From: Chitinophaga agrisoli
GTDB taxonomy: Bacteria; Bacteroidota; Bacteroidia; Chitinophagales; Chitinophagaceae
Direction of reading: 5' to 3'
NCBI RefSeq assembly: GCF_008386695.1
Contig: NZ_VUOC01000001.1
Coordinates: 62,001-126,000, forward strand
DNA: 64,000 nucleotides
Positions 37,037 to 44,984 of the stretch are shown here, piece by piece (position 1 is the stretch's first letter; each line of letters begins with the position of its first letter). The position numbers and the translations under genes are program-made. The notes beneath the pieces are model-generated. The model was not told the DNA's origin, did no database searches, and saw only the letters and a list, made by a program, of their open reading frames with translations.

Positions 37037-37867
37037 TCAGGGATTAGTGAAGCTGATGACTTTTGAAACTTCCCAGGGAAGCGGGGTATCATCTTCTTCA
37101 TCGGGTAACACTACTTTGGCTTTGGTAACCGGGTGCTGGTAGAGTTTCCATTCCCCCGCGTTATATTCCAGGGAGGTAAGGCTCTCTACCCAGTCGCCTG
37201 AGTTGAGGTAAGTGATCGTTTTACCGTTATGCTGCATTTCCTTTATAATAGGCTGGTGGATGTGCCCGCAGCACACCACATCAAATTTTTTGTCAATAGC
37301 GATCTCTGCCACTATTTGTTCAAAATCCGAAATAAAACTCACCGCCTGCTTCACACTATGCTTCACCTTTTTGGAAAACGACAGTTTTTCGCGGCCCATG
37401 CTTTCCAGCACGTTATTCACCAGCCGGTTCAGGATGATCAGGATATCATATCCTTTTCCACCCAGTTTGGCCAGCCACTTGGAGTTCTTCATGGTAACGT
37501 CGTACACGTCGCCATGGAAAAACCAGTGAGATTTACCGTCTACTTCCAGGATCAGCTTATTATCAATCGTAAAATTGCCCAGTTCAAAGCCGGCGTATTT
37601 ACGCAGGGCCTCGTCATGGTTACCGGTCAGGTAATATACATCAGTGCCCTTGCCGATCATTTTCAGGATACGGCGGATCACTTTGGTATGCGCTTTTGGA
37701 AAATACCTTTTGCTAAACTGCCAGATATCAATGATATCACCGTTTAGCACCAGAATCTTTGGATCGATGCTATCCAGGTATTGTACCAGCTCTTTAGCGT
37801 GGCAACCATAAATCCCGAGATGTACATCCGAGATCACAACTATGTCTAATGGGCGTTTTTCCGACAT
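37037..37867 (-). CDS. Calcineurin-like phosphoesterase, PlcP/LpxH-type
   Basis: 276 residues with a complete metallophosphoesterase core: SDVHLG (13-18), GDIIDIW (43-49), GNHDEALR (82-89), HGD (118-120) and CGHIHQP (200-206). It would normally be annotated UDP-2,3-diacylglucosamine diphosphatase. The GCHAKEL after the first motif, the K-rich helix before ISDFEQ and the terminal GDWVES (224-229), however, resemble the PlcP-type phospholipase C of alphaproteobacteria. That enzyme degrades phospholipids during phosphate starvation. Its promoter holds a Pho-box-like array and it faces the PiT genes, which supports the lipid-remodelling reading. LpxH activity is not excluded. Confidence 0.85.
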   Translation of the reverse strand: MSEKRPLDIVVISDVHLGIYGCHAKELVQYLDSIDPKILVLNGDIIDIWQFSKRYFPKAHTKVIRRILKMIGKGTDVYYLTGNHDEALRKYAGFELGNFTIDNKLILEVDGKSHWFFHGDVYDVTMKNSKWLAKLGGKGYDILIILNRLVNNVLESMGREKLSFSKKVKHSVKQAVSFISDFEQIVAEIAIDKKFDVVCCGHIHQPIIKEMQHNGKTITYLNSGDWVESLTSLEYNAGEWKLYQHPVTKAKVVLPDEEDDTPLPWEVSKVISFTNP

Positions 37868-37890
37868 TTATATTGAATGAATTCCTTATG

Positions 37891-37946
37891 CAAAGGAAAA
37901 TTTGCTATATTACTTTTATATTAACCCAGTGTTAAGGAATTATTAA
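37891..37946 (-). promoter_or_regulatory. Pho-box-like array and -7-like element, phosphoesterase gene
   Basis: Minus-strand 11-bp units start with TTAATAA (37946), TTAACAC (37935), TTAATAT (37924) and GTAATAT (37913). TTCCTTTG begins 15 bp after the last unit start (37898 to 37891) and differs from TAnnTTTG at one position. The array lies in the divergent region shared with DUF47/PiT and could act on both sides. Confidence 0.65.
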
Positions 37947-37959
37947 TTCAGCATTTTTC

Positions 37960-37991
37960 TTGGACATAATAGGACTGGATAGCTATTTTTG
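37960..37991 (+). promoter_or_regulatory. Promoter of the DUF47-PiT operon
   Basis: TATTTTTG (37984-37991) is a perfect -7 element, and a TTG at 37960-37962 gives a 21-bp spacer to it. The TTG at 37989 lies inside the -7 element, so translation must begin at the later ATG (38016). The repeat array ends 38 bp upstream of the -7 element. Confidence 0.65.
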
Positions 37992-38015
37992 CCGCAAATT
38001 TCAAATAACACCTAT

Positions 38016-38666
38016 ATGGGAGGCTTCAATTCTTTTGTGAAACTTTTTATGCCGAAAGACCGGGTTTTTTATTCCTTGTTTGAAGATGTAGCAGCCAACC
38101 TGGTGGAAATGGCCAAAGTGCTCAACGAGCTGGTGAACACGAACGATCTGGCCATACGTAAGGACAAAGTGCACCTTATTGAGCGCCTTGAGCACAAAAA
38201 TGACGACTATACCCATCGTATATTCGTGGAACTGGGCCAGAACTTCATTACCCCGTTTGACCGGGAAGATATTCACTATCTGGCCGCCACCCTGGACGAC
38301 GTAGCGGATTATATCCATGGCTCTGCTAAAAGGATTGACCTGTATAAAGTATACGACCTCAATGACAGCATCCGTAAATTGGTGGAAATCATTGGATTAG
38401 GCGTAGCGGAACTATTTAAGGCCATTCCTGAGCTGCGCGATATGAAGAATATGCGTAACATTACAGATGCCTGCGTAAAGATCAACAGCCTTGAGAACCA
38501 TGCGGATGATATTTACGATATGGCCATTGCGGATCTCTTTGATACTGAAACAAATGCCGCTGAGCTCATCAAAATGCGTGAAATATACCAGGCATTGGAG
38601 ATCGCCACAGATAAATGTGAAGATTGCGCCAATGTGATCGAAACCATCATCATTAAGTACGCCTGA
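38016..38666 (+). CDS. DUF47 (PhoU-like) phosphate transport regulator
   Basis: 216 residues, all alpha-helical, of the DUF47/TIGR00153 family. Hallmarks are the N-terminal FVKLFMPKDRVFYSLFED, the metal-binding type EHKNDDYTH and FITPFDREDIHYLA segments, and the C-terminal EIYQALEIATDKCEDCANVIETI. These proteins form PhoU-like bundles that gate or accompany PiT transporters. The pit gene follows after 38 bp, confirming the unit. The start is the ATG before GGFNSF, because the upstream TTG lies in the promoter. Confidence 0.93.
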   Translation: MGGFNSFVKLFMPKDRVFYSLFEDVAANLVEMAKVLNELVNTNDLAIRKDKVHLIERLEHKNDDYTHRIFVELGQNFITPFDREDIHYLAATLDDVADYIHGSAKRIDLYKVYDLNDSIRKLVEIIGLGVAELFKAIPELRDMKNMRNITDACVKINSLENHADDIYDMAIADLFDTETNAAELIKMREIYQALEIATDKCEDCANVIETIIIKYA

Positions 38667-38704
38667 TCTGCAGGCCCGGGAATGTTTCATGTAATCTCTT
38701 AACT

Positions 38705-39712
38705 ATGGTTTTTCTAGTCGTTATCATCATACTGGCGTTCATTTTTGACTATATCAACGGTTTTCATGACGCCGCCAACTCTATTGCCACTATTGTCTCA
38801 ACGAAGGTATTAACACCGTTTCAGGCGGTATTATGGGCGGCTGTGTTCAACTTTGCCGCCTTTTTTATGTCAAAATACATCTATGGCGAGTTCCGGGTAG
38901 GTAATACCATCGCCAAGACCGTATTTGAGCAATATGTTACCCTTAAGGTGATCTTCTGCGGGCTGGTGGCCGCTATTATCTGGAACCTGATGACCTGGTG
39001 GTACGGGATCCCTTCCAGCTCCTCCCATACGCTGATAGGCGGTTTTATTGGTGCAGCTGTTGCCAACGCACATGGTTCCTTTAATGTGATCAACTTTTCC
39101 AAAGTAATGCCCACGGTATATTTTATCGTGCTGGCTCCCTTTATAGGCATGATCGTGGCTTTTATAGTCACCCTCCTCATCGTGAACATCTGTAAAAAGG
39201 CCAACCCTTTCCGGGCGGAGAACTGGTTCAAACGCCTGCAGCTGCTTTCATCCGCTGCGTTGAGCCTGGGCCACGGCGGTAACGACGCCCAGAAGGTAAT
39301 GGGTATCATTGCGGCGGCCATGGTAGCGCACGGTACTATTGACAAGATCTCAGATGTGCCCAACTGGGTACCGCTGTCCTGCTTTACAGCCATAGCCCTG
39401 GGTACCATGAGCGGTGGCTGGAAGATCGTAAGGACCATGGGCACCCGTATTACCAAGGTAACCCCGCTGGAAGGCGTAGCGGCAGAAACAGCCGGCGCAT
39501 TCACCCTGTACCTGACAGAGACCCTGGGTATACCGGTAAGCACCACCCACACCATTACCGGCTCCATTATAGGGGTAGGCGCTACCAAACGCCTCTCTGC
39601 CGTACGTTGGGGTGTAACGGTAAGCCTGCTTTGGGCATGGATCATGACCATCCCCATCAGCGCCCTGATGGCAGCAGCCGTTTATTTTGTAGTAAATATT
39701 TTCGTAAAGTAA
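38705..39712 (+). CDS. pit: PiT-family inorganic phosphate transporter
   Basis: 335 residues and about ten hydrophobic segments. Both inverted-repeat signatures are present: GFHDAANSIATIVSTKVL near residues 20-37 and SLGHGGNDAQKVMGIIAAA in the second half. PiT proteins import metal-phosphate with protons or sodium across the inner membrane. It is the second gene of the DUF47-pit operon and faces the phosphoesterase gene divergently. A long-loop inverted repeat follows. Confidence 0.96.
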   Translation: MVFLVVIIILAFIFDYINGFHDAANSIATIVSTKVLTPFQAVLWAAVFNFAAFFMSKYIYGEFRVGNTIAKTVFEQYVTLKVIFCGLVAAIIWNLMTWWYGIPSSSSHTLIGGFIGAAVANAHGSFNVINFSKVMPTVYFIVLAPFIGMIVAFIVTLLIVNICKKANPFRAENWFKRLQLLSSAALSLGHGGNDAQKVMGIIAAAMVAHGTIDKISDVPNWVPLSCFTAIALGTMSGGWKIVRTMGTRITKVTPLEGVAAETAGAFTLYLTETLGIPVSTTHTITGSIIGVGATKRLSAVRWGVTVSLLWAWIMTIPISALMAAAVYFVVNIFVK

Positions 39713-39723
39713 CAGTATAGAGC

Positions 39724-39777
39724 GCGCGTTTACCGGTTTATTCATGCATTCCGTATGCGCTTAAGCGGTAAACGCGC
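39724..39777 (+). terminator. Inverted repeat after pit
   Basis: Perfect 12-bp arms (39724-39735 and 39766-39777, core GCGCGTTTACCG) flank a 30-nt loop that itself contains GCAT/ATGC. There is no strong T-run, so termination is likely but not certain. Confidence 0.6.
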
Positions 39778-39805
39778 CTTATTCCCGTCCTGCCCCAACT
39801 TTTTC

Positions 39806-39838
39806 TTGTTAAAAATTCCGAACTACCCCCTATTTTTG
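39806..39838 (+). promoter_or_regulatory. Promoter of rfbA
   Basis: TTG at 39806-39808 and TATTTTTG at 39831-39838, separated by 22 bp, fit the Bacteroidota -33/-7 pair. The rfbA start is 78 bp downstream. Confidence 0.6.
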
Positions 39839-39916
39839 TGCGGTTTTGTGAACTGGCGGATCATTCGTTTCCTTATTTAGTTTAATCGTAATCAACTGGC
39901 CCAAAAACAACGGTAA

Positions 39917-40786
39917 ATGAAAGGTATTATCCTGGCAGGTGGCTCCGGTACCCGCTTACATCCCATTACATACGCGATCAGCAAGCAGATCATGCCTATC
40001 TATGATAAGCCCATGATCTACTATCCTTTATCTACGCTGATGCTGGCCGGCATACAGGATATACTTATTATTTCCACCCCGCATGACCTGCCGGCCTTCC
40101 AACGCCTGTTTGGCGATGGAAGCCAGTATGGACTGCGCCTCCAATATGCGGAGCAGCCCAAGCCCAATGGCCTGGCACAGGCTTTTGTGATCGGGAGGGA
40201 ATTTATTGGATCTGATAAAGTAGCCCTGGTACTGGGCGACAATATATTCCACGGCGCCGGCCTGGGTTCCCAGCTGGCCAATAATGTGGATCCGGAAGGC
40301 GGCATCGTATACGCCTATCATGTATCTGACCCGGAACGCTACGGGGTGGTGGAATTTGACAGCAACATGCAGGTGGTATCCATAGAGGAGAAACCGCAAC
40401 AGCCCAAATCCAACTATGCTGTGCCGGGCCTGTATTTCTATGACAACGAGGTGGTAGACATTGCCCGCGACCTGCAGCCCAGCCCGCGGGGGGAATATGA
40501 GATCACCGATGTGAACAGGGAATACCTGCGCCGGGGTAAATTAAAGGTTTCCATACTGCCGCGGGGTACCGCCTGGCTGGATACCGGCACTTTCGACTCC
40601 CTGATGCAGGCCTCCCAGTTTGTGCAGGTGATAGAACAACGCCAGGGTATCAAGATCGCTTGTATAGAAGAAATTGCCTACCGCAAGGGGTTCATTGGCA
40701 AAGAGCAACTGCAGGCATTGGCCAAGCCCCTGCTGAAAAGCGGCTATGGACAGTACCTGGAGGAGGTGCTGCAACATAAAGTATAA
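39917..40786 (+). CDS. rfbA: Glucose-1-phosphate thymidylyltransferase
   Basis: 289 residues. It joins dTTP and glucose-1-phosphate into dTDP-glucose, the first step toward dTDP-rhamnose and related cell-surface sugars. Visible motifs are the nucleotide loop [22 protein letters not shown], the LGDNIFHG metal site and [11 protein letters not shown]-like [11 protein letters not shown]. The length is exact for RmlA. The other rml genes are not in the window; galE follows after 35 bp instead, so the pair may supply nucleotide sugars for surface polysaccharide. Confidence 0.97.
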   Translation: MKGIILAGGSGTRLHPITYAISKQIMPIYDKPMIYYPLSTLMLAGIQDILIISTPHDLPAFQRLFGDGSQYGLRLQYAEQPKPNGLAQAFVIGREFIGSDKVALVLGDNIFHGAGLGSQLANNVDPEGGIVYAYHVSDPERYGVVEFDSNMQVVSIEEKPQQPKSNYAVPGLYFYDNEVVDIARDLQPSPRGEYEITDVNREYLRRGKLKVSILPRGTAWLDTGTFDSLMQASQFVQVIEQRQGIKIACIEEIAYRKGFIGKEQLQALAKPLLKSGYGQYLEEVLQHKV

Positions 40787-40821
40787 TTGATCATCATAAG
40801 AGTTATAAAAAACTAAACACA

Positions 40822-41850
40822 ATGAAGGTTCTTGTCACCGGTGGTTGTGGCTACATTGGGGCGCATACAATTGTAGATCTCATCAATCATGGTTTTGATG
40901 TCGTATCTGTGGACAGTAATATCCGCAGCACTACCCAACTATTGGACGGTATTGAAAAAATTACCGGCAAAAGGATCCATAACTATAAAGTGGACCTCTG
41001 CAACCTGGAGGATACCCATGCCGTTTTTCATGAGAACCGGGATATTGTTGGCGTTATCCACTTCGCTGCGCTGAAAACAGTACCGGAGTCCGTAGCGGAG
41101 CCGCTGCTGTATTTCCATAACAACCTCACCTCGCTGGTGAACATCCTGAAATGCATACAGGAATTTAAGATCCCCAACTTCGTATTCTCCTCCTCCTGCT
41201 CCGTATATGGTAATACCACGGATCTGCCGGTAGTGGAAAGCACCCCGCTAGGCGAAGCGCAGTCCCCCTATGCCCGTACCAAACAGATGGGCGAGCAGAT
41301 CATCCAGGACTACAGCCGGGTGAATGATACCCAGTCTATCCTGCTCCGTTATTTTAACCCGGTAGGCGCCCACCCTTCTGCCCTGATAGGCGAGCTGCCC
41401 CTGGGCAAACCGGATAACCTGGTGCCGATGATCACCCAGACTGCCATTGGCAAGCGGCCCACGATGATCGTATTTGGCCATGACTACGATACCCGCGACG
41501 GTTCCTGCATACGCGATTATATACATGTAATGGACATTGCCAATGCCCATACCCGTGCCCTGCAGTACCTGCTGGACAAAAAGAACAGCAGCAACCACGA
41601 GATCTTTAACCTGGGCACCGGCAACGGCGTAACCGTGCTGGAAGCCATTAAGGCCTTTGAAAAGATCTCTGGCGTAAAGCTCAACTATGAGCTGGGGCCC
41701 CGCCGTCCCGGTGATGTGATCGCCATCTACGCCAATAACAGCCTGGCCAAGGAAAAACTGGGCTGGGAGCCTAAGATCGGCATAGAAGATATGATGCGCA
41801 CCGCCTGGCAATGGGAAGTGAGCCTGCGGGATAAGGTGCTGAGTAATTAA
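40822..41850 (+). CDS. galE: UDP-glucose 4-epimerase
   Basis: 342 residues, SDR extended family. The NAD-binding loop is GGCGYIGAHT, the catalytic Tyr/Lys pair is YARTK following a SSSCSVYG string, and the C-terminal sugar-binding stretch includes RDYIHVMD and NLGTGNGVTVLE. It interconverts UDP-glucose and UDP-galactose. It sits in a likely operon between rfbA and the transketolase subunit, with short gaps (35 and 55 bp). Confidence 0.95.
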   Translation: MKVLVTGGCGYIGAHTIVDLINHGFDVVSVDSNIRSTTQLLDGIEKITGKRIHNYKVDLCNLEDTHAVFHENRDIVGVIHFAALKTVPESVAEPLLYFHNNLTSLVNILKCIQEFKIPNFVFSSSCSVYGNTTDLPVVESTPLGEAQSPYARTKQMGEQIIQDYSRVNDTQSILLRYFNPVGAHPSALIGELPLGKPDNLVPMITQTAIGKRPTMIVFGHDYDTRDGSCIRDYIHVMDIANAHTRALQYLLDKKNSSNHEIFNLGTGNGVTVLEAIKAFEKISGVKLNYELGPRRPGDVIAIYANNSLAKEKLGWEPKIGIEDMMRTAWQWEVSLRDKVLSN

Positions 41851-41905
41851 TACATCAGCACATTAATTTTATTACATTTACATTCATAATCTTAGAACTT
41901 GGTAT

Positions 41906-42868
41906 ATGGTAAAAGATATTCAACCCTTAAATGAAAAAGAAACACGGGCAGGATTTGGAGAGGGTATCCTGGAAGTAGCCCGGAAGAATCCGAACGTGAT
42001 AGCGCTTACTGCTGACCTGCTGGGTTCCATGAAGCTGAATGCCTTCATTAAGGAGTTTCCTGATCGTTTTGTACAATGCGGTATTGCGGAAGCCAACATG
42101 ATGGGTATCGCAGCAGGTATGACTATTGGCGGTAAAATACCTTATACCACTACATTCGCCAACTTCTCTACCGGCCGCGTATATGATCAGATCCGCCAGT
42201 CTGTAGCTTACTCCGGTAAGAATGTAAAGATCTGCGCTTCCCACGCAGGCCTTACCCTGGGCGAAGACGGCGCTACCCACCAGATCCTGGAGGATATTGG
42301 CCTGATGCGTATGCTGCCAGGTATGACCGTAATAGTACCTTGCGATTTTAACCAGACCAAAGCCGCTACCATTGCCATCGCTGACTATCAGGGCCCGGTA
42401 TACCTGCGTTTTGGCCGTCCCAAATGGCCCAACTTTACGCCGGAGAACCAAAAATTTGAGATAGGCAAGGCACAGGTGCTGCATGAAGGTACAGACGTAA
42501 CCCTGTTTGCCTGCGGACACCTGGTATGGATAGCCGTTGAAGCCGGTAAGATCCTGGAGGAAAAAGGCTATAGCGTAGAGATCATCAACATACATACTAT
42601 CAAACCGCTGGACGAAGAAGCCGTACTGCGCTCCCTGAACAAGACCGGCTGCGCCGTTACTGCAGAAGAGCACAATATACTGGGCGGCCTGGGCGATAGC
42701 ATTGCACACGTGGCCGGCCGTAACAAGCCCGTGCCCATCGAATTCGTAGGCACCAACGATACCTTTGGCGAAAGCGGCAAGCCCACAGACCTGCTGAAGA
42801 AATATGGCCTGGATGCCAACCATATCGTAGCAGCTGCGGAAAAAGCAATGAGCAGAAAAGGAAAATAA
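41906..42868 (+). CDS. Transketolase C-terminal subunit
   Basis: 320 residues covering only the pyrimidine-binding and C-terminal domains of transketolase. It shows the catalytic Glu region CGIAEANMMGIAAGM, the ASHAGLTLGEDGATHQ block, and TAEEHNILGGLGDSIAHV in the C-terminal domain. Split transketolases need a separate N-terminal subunit carrying the diphosphate-binding half. None is adjacent (galE lies 55 bp upstream and an ECF sigma gene lies downstream), so the partner must be elsewhere. The gene ends in a terminator. Confidence 0.93.
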   Translation: MVKDIQPLNEKETRAGFGEGILEVARKNPNVIALTADLLGSMKLNAFIKEFPDRFVQCGIAEANMMGIAAGMTIGGKIPYTTTFANFSTGRVYDQIRQSVAYSGKNVKICASHAGLTLGEDGATHQILEDIGLMRMLPGMTVIVPCDFNQTKAATIAIADYQGPVYLRFGRPKWPNFTPENQKFEIGKAQVLHEGTDVTLFACGHLVWIAVEAGKILEEKGYSVEIINIHTIKPLDEEAVLRSLNKTGCAVTAEEHNILGGLGDSIAHVAGRNKPVPIEFVGTNDTFGESGKPTDLLKKYGLDANHIVAAAEKAMSRKGK

Positions 42869-42922
42869 TTGAAATGCTAATGGGTAGAAACCATTATTTC
42901 CATAGCAATTAAACTTAGTAAT

Positions 42923-42951
42923 AAAAAAACCATCTTATGGATGGTTTTTTT
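42923..42951 (+). terminator. Intrinsic terminator after the transketolase gene
   Basis: ACCATC (42929-42934) pairs with GATGGT (42940-42945) around a 5-nt loop; a flanking A-run and T-run extend the stem. Confidence 0.87.
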
Positions 42952-43028
42952 ATTTAATTTCAGCTGTAATCAATTTCAGAACAACGTGAACAATAAATTG
43001 TGTAACTGTAACAAATTGCGGGTCATCA

Positions 43029-43060
43029 GCATATCTGCACATTTGCACATCTACACATCC
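43029..43060. repeat. TGCACAT-type intergenic repeat, copy 1
   Basis: Tandem TGCACAT-like units spaced about 9 bp apart (CTGCACAT, TTGCACAT, CTACACAT). The same unit family recurs in two blocks at 44865-44984. It lies just before the start of the ECF sigma gene. Confidence 0.45.
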
Positions 43061-43072
43061 ATTTAACCTACC

Positions 43073-43624
43073 ATGGCCGTTACACAGGATGATAAAGCAC
43101 TATTGGCGTTATACCGGCAACCGGATACCAGGGAGAAAGGATTTACCTACATTATCCAGAAATACCAGGAACGGTTGTATTGGCATATCCGCCGCCTGGT
43201 GGTAGACCATGAAGATGCGAATGATGTATTGCAGAACGTGTTCATAAAGGTCTGGAAAAACCTGGAAGGGTTCCGGGAAGACGCCCAGCTGTTCACCTGG
43301 TTATATAAGATAGCCACCAATGAATGCCTGACCTTCCTGGAACAGCAAAAAAGAAAATCTGCGGTATCTTTGTCTGACGTAGAAACAGGCCTTAGTAATA
43401 AACTACGTGCAGACAACCAATTCGATGCCAACAAACTGGAGTGGAAACTACAAAAAGCCATACTGAGCCTGCCCGAAAAGCAGCGGGTGGTGTTTAACCT
43501 ACGGTATTATGATGAAATGCCCTATGAAGAGATGAGCAGGGTACTGGAGACCTCCGAGGGAGCCCTGAAGGCGTCATATCATCATGCCGTAAAAAAGATA
43601 GAAGAATTCATAAAAAACAGCTAA
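43073..43624 (+). CDS. ECF RNA polymerase sigma factor
   Basis: 183 residues. Region 2 is visible in RLYWHIRRLVVDHEDANDVLQ with NVFIKVWKNLEGFRE, and region 4 in LPEKQRVVFNLRYYDEMPYEEMS (in parts), followed by SEGALKASYHHAVKKIEEF. It leads a group with a membrane protein and a Spy-like periplasmic protein, a familiar Bacteroidota stress-response arrangement. The single-helix protein encoded next may be its anti-sigma factor. Confidence 0.93.
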   Translation: MAVTQDDKALLALYRQPDTREKGFTYIIQKYQERLYWHIRRLVVDHEDANDVLQNVFIKVWKNLEGFREDAQLFTWLYKIATNECLTFLEQQKRKSAVSLSDVETGLSNKLRADNQFDANKLEWKLQKAILSLPEKQRVVFNLRYYDEMPYEEMSRVLETSEGALKASYHHAVKKIEEFIKNS

Positions 43625-43731
43625 GATCAATAGGCAGGGCCGCATTACGCCAGTAGTATCCATTTCCGGAAGTAAAAACAACGTAATCACCCATTAAACT
43701 ATTGTCCGTCGATATTGTCTAACCAAGTATT

Positions 43732-44361
43732 ATGAACAAAAAGGGAAAAGATATCGTGGGAGAACTGGAGGAGATCGTTCCCGGTTTACGCTTACCGGCA
43801 GAAACGCCTTATCAGGCGCCGGCTGGTTATTTTGAGCAATTACCGGGCCAGATCATGCAGCGTATACAGGCAGAAAACGCCGCTACGGTGCAGGACGAGC
43901 TGGCTGCCCTGTCTCCCCTGCTGGCTGCCGCCCCGCGGCAACAGCCCATGAGCGCTCCGCAAGGCTATTTTGACGGCCTGGCAGACCGTATCATGAACGA
44001 TATCCAATCCGGCACAACAGCCAACCCGGCTAAAGTGGTACCCATCCGCTCCCGCCGGCGTTACCTGTCATGGGCGGCGGCCGCCTGCCTTACCGGCTGT
44101 ATTGCCCTGGGCGCCCTGTTCATATTCCGGCATAACCCGGCGCCTGCCACCAATTTTGAAGCACAACTGGCAGGTATTCCCGACCAGGAGATCGTGGATT
44201 ACCTGCAGAACCATACAGACGCCTTTGATAATGAGGCCATATTCTCAAATGTATCAAAGATGGATGTAGCAGACGAACTGCCCAGGATATCAACCAACCT
44301 CTATGACATGCCAGAAGCAGCTATAGAAAAGTACCTGGAGAATTCCGGCTTGTCGAACTGA
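43732..44361 (+). CDS. Single-pass membrane protein, possible anti-sigma factor
   Basis: 209 residues. Two similar segments occur in the N-terminal half, each with AP-GYF-L (APAGYFEQLPGQIMQRI and APQGYFDGLADRIMNDI). A membrane helix lies near 106-128 (LSWAAAACLTGCIALGALFIF). The C-terminus is acidic (IVDYLQNHTDAF). The position right after an ECF sigma gene suggests a role in controlling it, although no zinc-binding anti-sigma motif is evident. The repeat motif is common in Bacteroidota sigma-linked proteins of unknown function. Confidence 0.7.
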   Translation: MNKKGKDIVGELEEIVPGLRLPAETPYQAPAGYFEQLPGQIMQRIQAENAATVQDELAALSPLLAAAPRQQPMSAPQGYFDGLADRIMNDIQSGTTANPAKVVPIRSRRRYLSWAAAACLTGCIALGALFIFRHNPAPATNFEAQLAGIPDQEIVDYLQNHTDAFDNEAIFSNVSKMDVADELPRISTNLYDMPEAAIEKYLENSGLSN

Positions 44362-44388
44362 GGTGTCAAACTATTAGCGAATTTATCC

Positions 44389-44862
44389 ATGAAGCATTTT
44401 AACATATCAGGATTTATTGTTGCCTTGCTATTGTTCCTGTCCGTCCGGGCAGGCGCCCAACAGCAACCAGGCGATGATCCTGCCCTCAAAGATAAGATCC
44501 GGGCGGCCCAGATCGCCTACCTCTCCAAACAGCTGGACCTTACGCCAGATGAGGCCCAGAAATTCTGGCCGCTCTATAATAATTACACCCACGAAGTAGA
44601 ACAGCTCATCGCCGAGCGCCGCCGCAACCGTCAGGTGGATAAAAAAGACGACGCCGCTGCCCGGCAGAACCTGGACAAGGAAATGGACCTGGAGCAGCGT
44701 ATGGTGAATGTGCGTAAGCGCTATAAACAGGAGTTCCTGAAGGCGCTGCCCCCTGGTAAAGCCGGTTCCGTTTTCAAAGCAGAACGTGAATTCCGTATGC
44801 AACTGGTCCGCCAGCTGAATGAACGCCGGGCAGACCGGAATATGCGCCGGTTCAAACAATAG
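44389..44862 (+). CDS. Spy/CpxP-like periplasmic protein
   Basis: 157 residues with a signal peptide (IVALLLFLSVRAGAQ). The mature part is helical and very charged: QIAYLSKQLDLTPDEAQKFW, then LYNNYTHEVEQL and a basic tail ending RRFKQ. LTPDEAQ recalls the LTxxQ motif of Spy and CpxP chaperones, which bind unfolded periplasmic proteins. It lies third in the ECF sigma group (27 bp after the preceding gene) and probably responds to envelope stress. Confidence 0.75.
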   Translation: MKHFNISGFIVALLLFLSVRAGAQQQPGDDPALKDKIRAAQIAYLSKQLDLTPDEAQKFWPLYNNYTHEVEQLIAERRRNRQVDKKDDAAARQNLDKEMDLEQRMVNVRKRYKQEFLKALPPGKAGSVFKAEREFRMQLVRQLNERRADRNMRRFKQ

Positions 44863-44864
44863 TT

Positions 44865-44984
44865 GATGTGCAGATGTGCAAATTTGCAGATGTGCAGATG
44901 AAAAGACAGGATTAAATTAATTTTCATATTAGCTATCACTCACTGCATTGCATTTGCACATTAGCATATCTGCACATTAGCACA
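44865..44984. repeat. TGTGCA inverted repeat between convergent genes
   Basis: Left arm 44865-44900 carries GATGTGCA and GCAGATGTGCAG units. Right arm 44945-44984 carries their complements (TGCACAT, TTGCACATTAG), with an AT-rich spacer between. It ends at the SnoaL stop codon. Convergent position suggests a bidirectional stop, but tandem units and the third copy at 43029 suggest a dispersed repeat family. Confidence 0.55.

Noticed and set aside
41927-42823. Antisense frame of 298 codons opposite the transketolase subunit
   Set aside because: The sense strand encodes an unmistakable transketolase domain. The antisense product has no motif and is explained by codon bias. The same holds for 12343-13083, 20806-21555, 24894-25676, 47618-48532 and 55819-56556.
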